Source of the DNA: Lunularia cruciata
Taxonomy: Eukaryota; Streptophyta; Marchantiopsida; Lunulariales; Lunulariaceae
DNA length: 64,000 nt
NCBI GenBank assembly: GCA_948567375.1
Contig: OX419756.1
Location: 27,294,333-27,358,332, forward strand
Direction: 5' to 3'
The notes beneath the pieces were generated by a model that searched no databases, was not told the origin of the DNA, and saw only the letters and a program-made list of their open reading frames with translations. Every line of letters starts with the position of its first letter. The stretch's first letter is position 1. A program made the translations under genes and the position numbers. Positions 34,092 through 44,841 of the stretch are shown here, in pieces.

Positions 34092-34973
34092 CCCAAGCTC
34101 CTCAAAAGCTTTGAGAGCCTCCTTGTCCTCCAAAATCACCATGTAATCGACACCCTTCTTCATGTAGATGGTCAATGCATAAGCCTTGTTGGAAAATGAG
34201 AAGATGAACCTCCTATAGTATCCAACCATCCCCCAGAATTGGCGTAAATTTGTCAAGCTTGAAGGGAATGGAAGGTCTGAGATTTTCCTCACCTTCTCAG
34301 GATCAACTGCTATTCCATCCTTAGAGATGATGTGCCCCAAAAGTAGACCTTCTTCACATCCAAAAATGCACTTCTCTGGGTTGAGTGATGCATTTGCCTC
34401 ATCCAAGCGTTGCAAGACTTTGATTAGGTGCTCAAAGTGCTCCTCCTTGCTCTCATAGACACAAAAGTCATCAATGAAGTCTCGCAAATTTCCCAATGAA
34501 AGGTTCAAATACCTTGTTCATGAACCATTGGAATGTGGCTGGAACATTGCAAAGCCCAAAAGGCATGACCTTGAAAGCGTAAGTTCCCCAAGGTGTGGTG
34601 AATGTGGTGAGTTGTTGATGCTCTGGTGCAATCTTGATTTGGTTGTATCCACTATAACCATCTCCAAAACTGTACTTCTCATGACCTGCAACCTCCTCCA
34701 AGATCTCATCAATGAATGGCAATGGGTAGTAGTCCTTCTTGGTAACAACATTGAGCTTCTTGTAATCCACACATCCCTGAAGCTTGCCATTCTTTTTCTT
34801 CACAATGACAATTGGAGACACCCATTTTGAATTCTCCACCTCAAAGATAAATCCAGCCTCCTTGAGCTTATCAATCTCCTCCTTCACAACCAAAGATATT
34901 GGAGGGCTAATGCGACATTGCTTTTGACAGATTGGTCTTGCATGTGACTCCACCTCTATCTTCTGCTCCTCCA
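34087..34973 (-). pseudogene. B4: isolated reverse transcriptase fragment of the B family
   Basis: On the minus strand it runs from EEQKIEVESHARPI through the RT palm (SFGDGYSGYNQIKIAPEHQQ) and the F-I-D-D-F loop to KAFEEL. A one-step frameshift lies near 34480-34500 (NKVFEPFIGKF then RDFIDDF in another frame). At 34087-34091 it joins UP3 through the shared GATTG. At about 34973 it joins an LTR tail. It has neither its own LTRs nor other domains. Confidence 0.85.
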
Positions 34974-35099
34974 ATAAATAATATCTCTTAAGTACTTGTA
35001 ATACCAAGCTAAATATCACAATACCACACACATGCACAAATGGGTGTTACATTTACCCCTGGACTAAGTTTTCACTTTGTCCTCAAAGTGAAGGTCTCT

Positions 35100-38000
35100 C
35101 TACCTTCTATGGTACATCTTCAACTTATCATGGTTAATCCTATCAAAGTGTCTTCCTCCCAACTCCTTGAGATCATAGGTGTAATTGCCCCACACCTTCT
35201 CCACTATGAAAGGTCCAAAGTACTTAGGCAAAAACTTAATTTGCACTCTCTTGAATCGAACGGAATCAAACAATATTACCCAATCACCTTCTTTGAAAGG
35301 CTCCACCTTCTTCTTGCCTTGCCTCTTGTCATAGCTCTCCTTTTGTTTCCTTTGGGCTTGCTCCACTCAGACCATAGAAACTGCTCTTGCCTCTTCCAAC
35401 TCCATGAGTTGTTCCTTCCTTGACTTCTTTGCATCACCTCCTTGTGCTTTCTTCAATCTCCTATGAATGCTTTGGAAGGTAGGAAGATCAAAGTGAATAG
35501 GTAAGGTAGACTCAATACCATACACCAATTGAAATGGAGAATATCTGGTGGAAGTCTTCATGGTTGTCCTATACTCCCACAAAACTGCATGAATCCTCTT
35601 GTCCCAATGATGTTTAGCCCCCTCCATTTCTGCATCTTTGGCCAACATCATGCACAAGGTCTGATTGGTTCTCTCTGCCAAGCCATTGGAATTTGGCTTA
35701 TAGGATGTAGTTACTCTATGTGTGATAGAGAAATGTCGTAGCATGGCTGTAGTAATGCTTCTTGTAAACTCTCCTCCTCTATCAGAAACCAACTCCAAAG
35801 GGCATCCAAACCTAGTGAAAATGCGTTCATAAAGAAATCTACCCACTTCATCTTCATTCTTGTCCCTCAATGGTCTAGCCTCAACCCACTTGGTAAGGTA
35901 ATTAGTAACTACCACAATGTACCGATTGTTCCTTGGGGTTCTATTGAGAGGACCTACAAAATCAATTCCCCACTTCTCAAAAGGTCCTAGCAATGGAATT
36001 GATCTAAGTGGTGGAGTGGATGTAGACTTTCTAGCAAAAGCTTGACAAACATGACAAGTTTTGCAATAATCAAGAAAATCCTTGAAAATCCCTCTCCAAT
36101 GGTAACCTGCATCTAGAATCTTGAAAGCAGTCACCTTTCCTGCAAAGTGTCCTCCACATACTAAACCTTCATGAAACTCCTTTATGAGTAGGATAGACTC
36201 TTCCTTACCCACTGCTCTTTGAAGTAGACTATCTGCTCCTTGGTGAAAAAGAATATCCTCCACCATTGTGTAAGGTCTAGATCTTGCTGCAAGGGCCTTC
36301 CTCTCCCTAGCATGCATCCCTTCTGGATAGTTACCTCTTGTCACAAAATCCACAATCTCCTTGTACTCCATTGGAATCTCTTGAGTGACTGAGATTGTCA
36401 TGAGCTCCTCATCCGGGAAGGAATCATCCACTGGCTCATCTCCATCATGATCATAGGCTCTAGATAACAAATAAGCATTTGCATGTTTTTTTCTTGGCCT
36501 ATCCTCAATTGTGTAATCATACTCAGACAAGAGTATCATCCACCTTGCTAGTCTCCCTTCAACATTAGGCTTGTTGAAGATGTACTTCAAAGCCTTGTGA
36601 TCCGTGAAAATTGTGGCTTTCCCTCCAATCAAGTAGTGTCTAAACTTCTTGAGACCAAAGATCACTGCCAACCCTTCTCTCTCCGTGACAGAGTAGTTCT
36701 TCTCTGCTGAAACCATCTGCCTACTAGCATAAGCTATTGGATGATCATGCCCATCTTGGTCTAATTGACTAAGAGTTCATCCTATAGCTACATTAGAAGC
36801 ATTAGTGTAGAGGATGAAAGGCTTACTCCAATCAGGTTTAGCAAGAATTGGAGCTACAACAAGGGATTGCTTGAGCTCCTCAAAAGCTTTGAGAGCCTCC
36901 TTGTCCTCCAAAATCACCATGTAATCTACACCCTTCTTCATGTAGATGGTCAATGCATAAGCCTTGTTGGAAAATGAGAAAATGAACCTCCTTAGTACCC
37001 GACCATTCCCAAGAATTGGCATAACTTTGTCAAGCTTGAAGGGAATGGAAGGTCTGAGATTTTCCTCACCTTCTCAGGATCAACTACTATTCCATCCTTG
37101 GAGATGATGTGCCCCAAAAGTAGACCTTCTTCACATCCAAAAATGCACTTCTCTGGGTTGAGTGATGCATTTGCCTCATCCAAGCGTTGCAAGACTTTGA
37201 TTAGGTGCTCAAAGTGCTCCTCATTGCTCTCATAGAAACAAAAGTCATCAATGAAGTCTCTCACAAATTTCCCAATGAAAGGTTCAAATACCTTGTTCAT
37301 GAACCGTTGGAATGTGGCTGGAGCATTGCAAAGCCCAAAAGGCATGACCTTGAAAGCGTAAGTTCCCCAAGGTGTGGTGAATGTGGTGAGTTGTTGATGC
37401 TCTGGTGCAATCTTGATTTGGTTGTATCCACTATAACAATCTCCAAAACTATACCTCTCATGACCTGCAACCTCCTCCAAGATCTCATCAATGAATGGCA
37501 ATGGGTAGTAGTCCTTCTTGGTAACAACATTGAGCTTCTTGTAATCCACACATACCCAAAGCTTGCCATTCTTTTTCTTCACAATGACAATTGGAGACAC
37601 CCATTCTGAATTCTCCACCTCAAAGATAAATCCAACCTCCTTGAGCTTATCAATCTCCTCCTTCACATCCAAAGATATTGGTGGGCTAATGCGATGTTGC
37701 TTTTGGCGGATTGGTCTTGCATGTGACTCCACCTCTATCTTGTGCTCCTCCAAGGTGACTTCCTTCAAATCCTTGTAATTAAAAGCAAACACATGGATGA
37801 ACTTGCGGAAAATCTCCTCAAATCTCACCTTCTCCTCCTTGGTAACATTTGGGCCATACTTGAGGGTAGCTAACCTTCTCTCTACCTCCTCAAGTGTCAA
37901 TGGTGATTTGTCTGGGTCCTTCAAAACCTCAGGCTTAGGTGCAAAATCCATAGCACACAAGGGATACACATCTGAATCAGATTCATCCTCCTCCATGGAA

Positions 38001-39211
38001 GTCTCTTCCTCCATGCTTGTGTCCACACCTCAAGCTCCTTCTTCAGAATCTGATTCCCAATAATCAGAAGATGGTGTATCTGAATGTGAAGTGTTGGTAG
38101 TGTTAGTCACAAGAACTTTGACTCTATAGTTTGATAGCCCAATCCTCAAGTACGCTTTGTGCCATCAATCAATTTTGCGTGCTGCTCTCAACCATCGCCT
38201 CCCAGGAAGTAAGTCATAGCTTGAATCCTTCAAGACTTGGAAAGTCATGAGATTTTGAACTCCCATAACTGAAACTAGCACTTTATCCATCACCCCTACT
38301 AGTCTAACTTGTTGCTTGTTTGCCATACTCACCACAAATGTTGAAGGTCTTGAGGGTATCATACCCAACTTCTTCATCAACCTTTCTGACATGGCATTTA
38401 CTGCTGGTCCTCCATCAACCAATGCATCCTTGATGTTGTGACCATTCACTCTCACGTCAATCTTGGAGGCATATTCAGAAGCCTCCCATGGTGCTGGCTT
38501 GGCATCCACCACCCCCATTGATACTGGAAATTTTGCCTCCTTCTTCCTCTTGCTCCTTGTAGAACTCAAACCACCTCTAAGCTTCTTTCTCAAGGTAGGA
38601 TTCAAAGCAATCAATTGGCCCACTATGATGTTAGCCTTGTGACTACCAACATCCTCCAACACATTGTAGTTCCATTGTTGCTTTGAGATCAAGAAGTCCT
38701 CCATCCCCAACTTCTTTCTTGGAGTCTTTTTTGTTGATGGTGTTGAGGTGCGAGTGCTCCTTGTAGACATAGGAGTATCCTTGCTTGAAGTAAATCCTTG
38801 AGAAGAGTGAACATCCTCTGCAAAACGAGCTCTCTTCTTCTCTTGTGCCAAAAGCTCCAAATTAAGACACTTGGAGTTTGAGCACTCTCCATTCTCATAC
38901 TTGCTCTCAACCATATCTATGGATGCTATCCCCTTACCTTTGTTAGGATTAGGAGCCACTTGGGTTTCACTACCACCCTCTTTCCCTCTATTGGCTCCTT
39001 CATAACCCCTTCCTCCATGGTAAGTGGAATTTGGGCAGTTCCTTTGGATATGGCTTCTTCCTCCACAACCAAAACAATTTCTATCATTGAAATTATTGGC
39101 TGGTTGGCCTCCTCTATATGGATAGTTTCCATTACTCCTAGGCCCTCTTCCTACATTCTGATCCACCCTCATGGATAGTTTATCCATAAGTTGAAAGATT
39201 ATCTCCATCAC
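35100..39211 (-). pseudogene. gag-pol: B5 gag-pol with gag largely deleted
   Basis: The leader sequence after ORFb (CCATGAG) is joined directly to VDQNVGRGPRS just before the gag zinc knuckle, removing roughly 950 bp with GAG shared at the junction. This creates a frame from MMEIIFQLMDKLSMR into the knuckle (39211-38165). Protease active site is ALVDGGPAVNAM. RT spans 38026-36992; its catalytic loop FIDDFCFYE has lost the usual VYG. A frameshift near 37010 separates the next piece, and another break near 36777 precedes RNase H and integrase (36716-35367; VSDRGGEF and GLAERTN present). The C-terminus (35366-35100) is in yet another frame. Confidence 0.88.
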
Positions 39212-39627
39212 TAATCTTGAGAACTAGCTGATGAAGGTGGTAGTATTTCTATAGCTGTACTGAGACACTCTCCAAGATCTTTCACCAAATTTTCCAAAAG
39301 TGCTTTTACTCCACTACACTCATGTCCTTTTGGAAGTCCTTCAACTCCACAAACCTCACACAACTCCTTGGTCTTAGATCTTCTCCCTCCCAATCTTGGT
39401 GAAGAAGGTCCAACATGCAAACCCAAGTCAAGTAAACCTCTCCTTTCCCTCAATCTCTTGCTCTCAAAGGTCAATGGACATGAACTTGCCTTATGTCCCT
39501 TCTCTCCACATAGAATGCACTTAGACTCACTCTTTCCTCCAAGTGGTGTAGGTTTTTGGATCCTCTCAATACTCTCTTCAAATTCTATTGTAAACTCTCT
39601 TTTCCTCAAATTCACCCCTACAATCAC
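39211..39627 (-). pseudogene. B5 ORFb, N-terminus damaged
   Basis: The frame enters at IVGVNLRKREFTIEFEE because a stop lies just upstream where other copies read VPQGFEV. The knuckle CILCGEKGHKASSC and second cluster CEVCGVEGLPKGHEC are retained. Confidence 0.7.
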
Positions 39628-40331
39628 CTCAAACCCTTAAACAACCTTGCATAATCTCAATTTCCATTCTTGATGACCCTCCATGTTCACAAGATGAATC
39701 TAAACACTCAAACATCCTTTTTGTTGATCTCAAACTCCTCATGCATGAGATCTCCACTCTGCAGAATTGAACCTTCCTCACAATGTCACTCAAATCTCCC
39801 AACCTGTATGTCACAGTCCTCTAAAAGTTTGCACACTTCATCACAAATTTAGTATATCACTCCCTGCAAAATTTCAGATCTTTTCATTGAGCCATTTGGC
39901 CTAGACACCTTCCTATTCAGCACCCATATTTCATATTTGGTCTCAAAACCACCCCCCTCACTTCAAAAACTCATAACGCCCTCCGAAAAGCTGATCTTTC
40001 TCTAATTTTTACGGAATCAGGTAGGATACAATGCACTGAATTTTCTTGAAAATTTTCAGGACAATGCACTGAAAATTGAAGATATGGCAGAATCTGTACA
40101 ATTTTCCAAAGAGCATGCAGTTGCGGGAGCACTTTACCCTATCAACTTTCAAAAATTCTAGCCCAGTGTGCATAGTAGCTCTCATAATAATTTTAAGTGT
40201 GATAATTGTAAGATAACCCAAGCTATCATGTGTAGAAATTTCAAGTCCAGATCTCAAACTTGAGATTTTGCCCAAAATCACCTTAATCCCCAAAATCTGC
40301 AATCCACCTCACACAATCTCTCCAATTCCTC

Positions 40332-40565
40332 TCATGTGTACAAGATGTACAAAATCACCTCAAAGACATCATAATGAATTACAGGGTATACAAATGGATC
40401 TTGGTTCTCTAACATAAGTTCAGCCCTCTCCTCTCCTAATGTTCCCTCCAAGTGAGCTCTCATAGCCTCCTTCTGCCTAATGTAGAATTGAACGCGGAAC
40501 ATTATCTTGCCTTCTAGAGAGGTCCTAGCAACGGAACCAAAAATGTGAGCCGGCATGTCTCTCAC
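40332..40565 (-). CDS. B5 ORFa
   Basis: The 77-codon frame is retained. Upstream stops are lost, so the open frame extends further into the LTR. Same uncertainty over coding status as in B2. Confidence 0.35.
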   Translation of the reverse strand: MRDMPAHIFGSVARTSLEGKIMFRVQFYIRQKEAMRAHLEGTLGEERAELMLENQDPFVYPVIHYDVFEVILYILYT

Positions 40566-41235
40566 TCTGGATGAACCTCTGGTGGCTATTATGGTAGCAC
40601 ACCATGGACTAAGAAGGTAAGGAACACGAACTCCATCATACTCCTCCAAGGCTAACACTCCAAGACTCAAGACATTGCTCACTAGAGAACTCAATGAGAG
40701 AGAGATAGTTGCAAATGAAATGATGATGAGTACCTCCTCACCCCTTGTTTATATACTTGTGAAATAGTTACGTACCAAAGTTACTAATTACCGCAGTAAC
40801 TCAAGTTACTAGACTAAAAGTCAAGTAAAGTCAAAAAGTAGAAAGGAATATCCATTCACATGGGCATATTCCCCTAAGCATGTGGTCTTATCTTGACCTA
40901 ACCACTAAATCAAGGATTCCTTCACAAGGGCTATCCTTGGACTAAAGAAGAATCCAAAACAAAAATGCTTGCGGGCCCAAGAGTTCTCAACTCTTTCCTC
41001 AAAGCCAAACACCTAGGAATAATACCAAGTCAACACACTAAAGTCCAAAATAGTGGTGCTCATATTTTCTATTTCCTCTAAAGTAAGGTCCCCTCTATCT
41101 TAGCTATGACTAACTTTAGCTAACCATGACTAATATAGAACCATCCTTTATCTCTATATAAATAATATCTCTTAAGTACTTGTAATACCAAGCTAAATAT
41201 CATAATACCACACACATGCACAAAGGGGTGTTATA
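40544..41235 (-). repeat. B5 5' LTR
   Basis: 692 bp, long subtype. The outer end reads GGTGTTATA instead of GGTGTTACA. Confidence 0.9.
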
Positions 41236-41756
41236 GAACACTGTTTCATAATCATAGTTGTCAAAGTGATTGGATCCTTGGGAGATCTTATTCTCTCTAA
41301 GTTTGCATGTTCTAAGATACTATTTGTGAGACATCTTAATATTGTCAATTTTGTATGACCTAAACTTTGTGATGTGAGTGCAAATTGTAGTACTTCTGGC
41401 TACTTCAATGATAGTTGTCAAGAATTCATTTGAGCAACAAGGAAGGTACAAAAATTTTGAGGTGAAGTGATCTTCATTTCAAATGAACCATCACAATCAA
41501 GAATTCTTTGAATTAAATCTGTTGTGAGTGTGATTATTGGTGATTCTCTCTTGTAATGCACTAGAGGTGGTGATGACTCTACCCTCTTTTGGGAGTTGTT
41601 TCTTCCCAAGAGGTTAAATATGCAAGAATAGACAACGTGCAACATTGTGAGACTTTATCTTCATTTCTAGTCAATTTCAATCTAAATCTCAAGGGAATGA
41701 CCTATTCTTATTGATTATGTTATTAGTACATTGACATAGGGTCATGTGCAAAAATA
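41236..41756. repeat. Diverged relative of the 30.6-32.4 kb tandem repeat
   Basis: Shares ordered landmarks with that array: CCATCACAATCAAG, then CTCTTTTGGGAGTTGTTTCT followed by AAGAGGTTAAA, with a CTCAAGGGAATGA-type segment near the end. No reading frame of note. The match is by eye and weak. Confidence 0.4.
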
Positions 41757-41889
41757 TTACCTTTTATACAAAGTATAATTATTTTTAATAGAGAGTTGTA
41801 CCTTTGGGCTCACAACTGCTCTAGCAATCTTCATGGATCAAATGCATTAAGTGTTAGATTAATTATTGGATTGATATATGGTAGTGCTC

Positions 41890-42511
41890 TATAATACAAG
41901 CAACACACATATTATCTAGAGGTGAAAATTGGCTTGGTAACATCTAGAAGGATTTTGTAGACAATAGGCTAGGTAGATCACATAGAGGTGTCACCAAAAG
42001 AGTACTTCTACTAATAGGGTAGAAGCCAAAAATAGCCTGAAAACTTTAGAGCCAATTTTGGAGGTGTAAATGGATAAATAAGGCCTTGAAAATGGAAAAA
42101 AAGACTTGCCTTCTTCCCCTATGATTTTTCTTGTTGAGAGCTTTCCAATGGTGCCTCAACCACACAATTCTGAGCTCCTAATAGGAAGATTCCCTAAAGA
42201 TTCCATTTGGTCGAACCCATTTGACCAACTAGATAGGACAAGGACTGACATGTCACCCATCCAAACAACTAATCCAAGGATGGAGCTTTCTGATAGGTCA
42301 CCAATCCATGTATCTGATCCAAGGGTGGAGCATCCTTTGAGGGGATCCCCTTTGCTATATAATAAAGAGAAGGTGCTCCTTTGGGGCACCGGAGGATTGA
42401 GTGTGAAACTTGTATTTTCTCTCTTGTATCTCTCTTGGAGAGTTCCCTTGTTCATGGAGTATTACAATTTGTATATCTCTTGGAGAGTTCTCTTGTCTTT
42501 GGATTATTATA
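41890..42511 (+). mobile_element. 622-bp insertion in C RT with 5-bp target duplication
   Basis: Flanked by TGCTC (41885-41889 and 42512-42516). Removing one copy and the insert restores the RT reading VVLLDEILIY. The ends are short inverted repeats (TATAATA at the left; TATTATA at the right). Inside are TATATAATAAAG near 42356 and two CTCTTGGAGAGTT blocks near 42431 and 42477. Class unclear: it could be a solo LTR with altered ends or a small DNA transposon. Orientation is assigned only by convention. Confidence 0.7.
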
Positions 42512-44601
42512 TGCTCTTAGATGAAATCTTAATTTACAATAAGATGGAAGTAAAACACAAGAACCATGTACAAAAGGTCATGTCATGGAAGTTCTATTGC
42601 AAGAAGTCCAAGTATGCCTTTTGGCAGAAGAAGATATCTTCTTGGACCATAAGGATTTGGTAGATAGGATCAAGATGAAAAAGAAGAAAATCAAGGCTAT
42701 TACCATGTGGGCTACTCCTAAGGATACCATGGAATTTTGGGGATTGAATGGATTTGTAAGTTTTTATTGATGGTTCATTCACTATTATGTTCATATAAGT
42801 ATACCATTGATTGATCTATTGGGGAAGACAACCAGCTTTCCGTGGACTACCAAGCAAGAAGGAGCACTCAAGAAAGTTAAAGGTATGAGATCTTCATGAA
42901 TTATCCTCCAACCACATGATCCTCAACTATCTATGTGGTTGATTTTGATGCGTCTAACTTTGCAAATAGAGTTGTGCTACAACATGAATTTTTAGGTGGA
43001 TTGCATCCCATTTCCTTTGTATCTCAAGAACTCAACATAGTAGAAAGGAATTATTCTGGCCAAGATCAAGAAAAACTTGCAATGGAATACACAACAAAGG
43101 TATGGAAATATTTCCTGTTAGGAAAACAAGTAATAATGTAAATGGATGATAAACCCTTGTTGTGGACTTTACATTTGGAGCACATGAAGAGCTTCAATGT
43201 TATTCCTGATACCTTATCATGATGACCTAATTTGAAGATTCTTCCTAAATCTTCCATGATAACAACAATCATCATGGTATAAGTAGGCTCTAAGGTACAC
43301 AAGACTAATAAAGTTCAAGATTACTTTACAACATGATCCGGTCTTTCATCTTATGCAAAGTCAACTTATAGCAAATAATAAAGAGTACAATATCTTTTCA
43401 TTCAAAGATGACCTTTTATTTTATAAGAACCAAATCTATATTCTAACTATGTGAAATGTACAACTTGTATGACTTCAGGAGTGCATGACTTACCAATCAT
43501 TGGTCTCATGAGTGTGTACAAGACCTTGAGTAGCCTCCAACATCAATGGTGGTGGCCAAACCTGACATGAGATGTTTGAGAGTTTTTTCAATCTTGTGAG
43601 AGCTGCCAATACAACAAGGCTAATAACTAGAAATTGGATGGACTTCTCCAACCACTCCCTATTCTATATACATAATAGGAACATATACATTTAGACCTCA
43701 TCACATCCTTGCCAAAGATTGATCAAGGCTATTGAACAATATGTGTGTTTGGTGATAAGCTTAGTAAGCAAATTCACTTGGCACCTACTATGGATGCTTC
43801 CCCATTGGCCTTGATATACATCAATTTGTCCTTCAAATGTCAAGGGTTCTCATTTTTGATCTTGATCCTTAATTCATTGGAAATTTTGGCAAGCAATTTG
43901 CCAACTCCTTGGTACAAAGCTTTCCTTGTATACTACCTATCATCTTCAAACTGATGGGAAAATATAAAAATATTTTATATTCCTTTGTCAACTTTCACCA
44001 CACCAATAAAGATATTTGTCTCACAATTGTTGAGTTGACCTATAATAATTCTAAGCATGGAATTATAGTCTTTTCTCCCTTTTTCCTTAATTACAAGCAA
44101 GATCCACATGTTTCAAATTATCTTCTTGCTCCTCCACTATGTCATGTCTCTCATAATTCCACCTTCTTGTCCAAGCTATCTACATCCTTATACCAAGCTA
44201 AGTCTCATCTTTGTGTTGCTAAAAATGAGCAAAAGCATACATTGGTAGCCATTGGCAAAATCTCACTTTTCAAATTGGTTATAAGGTTATACTTTCCTCT
44301 CCTTGACACCCAAGTCTTTAAACTTGCTTTCGACTGGATATATCTCTTTAATATTCTTTAAATGATTTCTCCTATTGCTGATAAACTTGCCCTTCTAGTT
44401 GCTTGAAGATCCATCATATCTTTAATGTCTCAAAGTTAAAACATTTTTTTAACACATATTCTTTTCCTAGTTGTACCCAACCTCTTCCTCCTGCAATCTT
44501 TATCCATGATCATGAAGAAAAAAAAGTTGATTGTATACTTGCATGTCATGACATCCAACATGGCTACCAATGAAAAATTGAATATAAGATCCTTTGGAAA
44601 A

Positions 44602-44839
44602 TGATAAAGGATTGGATCTATTAATGGTCAAACATATAGTGTGGTTTGTAAGCTATATACCTTAAATATTCCTTATCAACTCATTGAGAAGCTCAATTTA
44701 CACATTATTGATAATCTCACAAGATCCTAATTATCTAATATCTTCAAGATAACAAAACTGACTCATCAGCTTTACACATCTTAAAGCTAATGTTTATTCA
44801 TGCAAACATTTGAACTATCAAAATTATCTTCTACTAACA
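44602..44839 (-). repeat. D 3' LTR
   Basis: 238 bp. Plus strand starts TGATAAAGGATTGG and ends CTACTAACA. Clearly diverged from its partner at 48356-48592, so the insertion is old. Confidence 0.85.
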
Positions 44840-44841
44840 CT

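Larger units (their letters stand above)
34974..41235 (-). mobile_element. B5: B-family element, antisense, gag-deleted, 3' LTR truncated
   Basis: Minus-strand order: 5' LTR 41235-40544, primer site 40539-40522 (one change), ORFa, leader, ORFb, a gag deletion, pol (39168-35100), the end CCAGGGGTAAA next to the LTR at 35052, and only the first ~78 bp of the 3' LTR (35051-34974). Outer flank of the 5' LTR is GAAC (41236-41239). Confidence 0.88.

Noticed and set aside
42106-42663. 185-codon frame at 42106-42663 as a coding gene
   Set aside because: It spans the right edge of the 622-bp insertion and continues into chromovirus RT, so it is a chance fusion.
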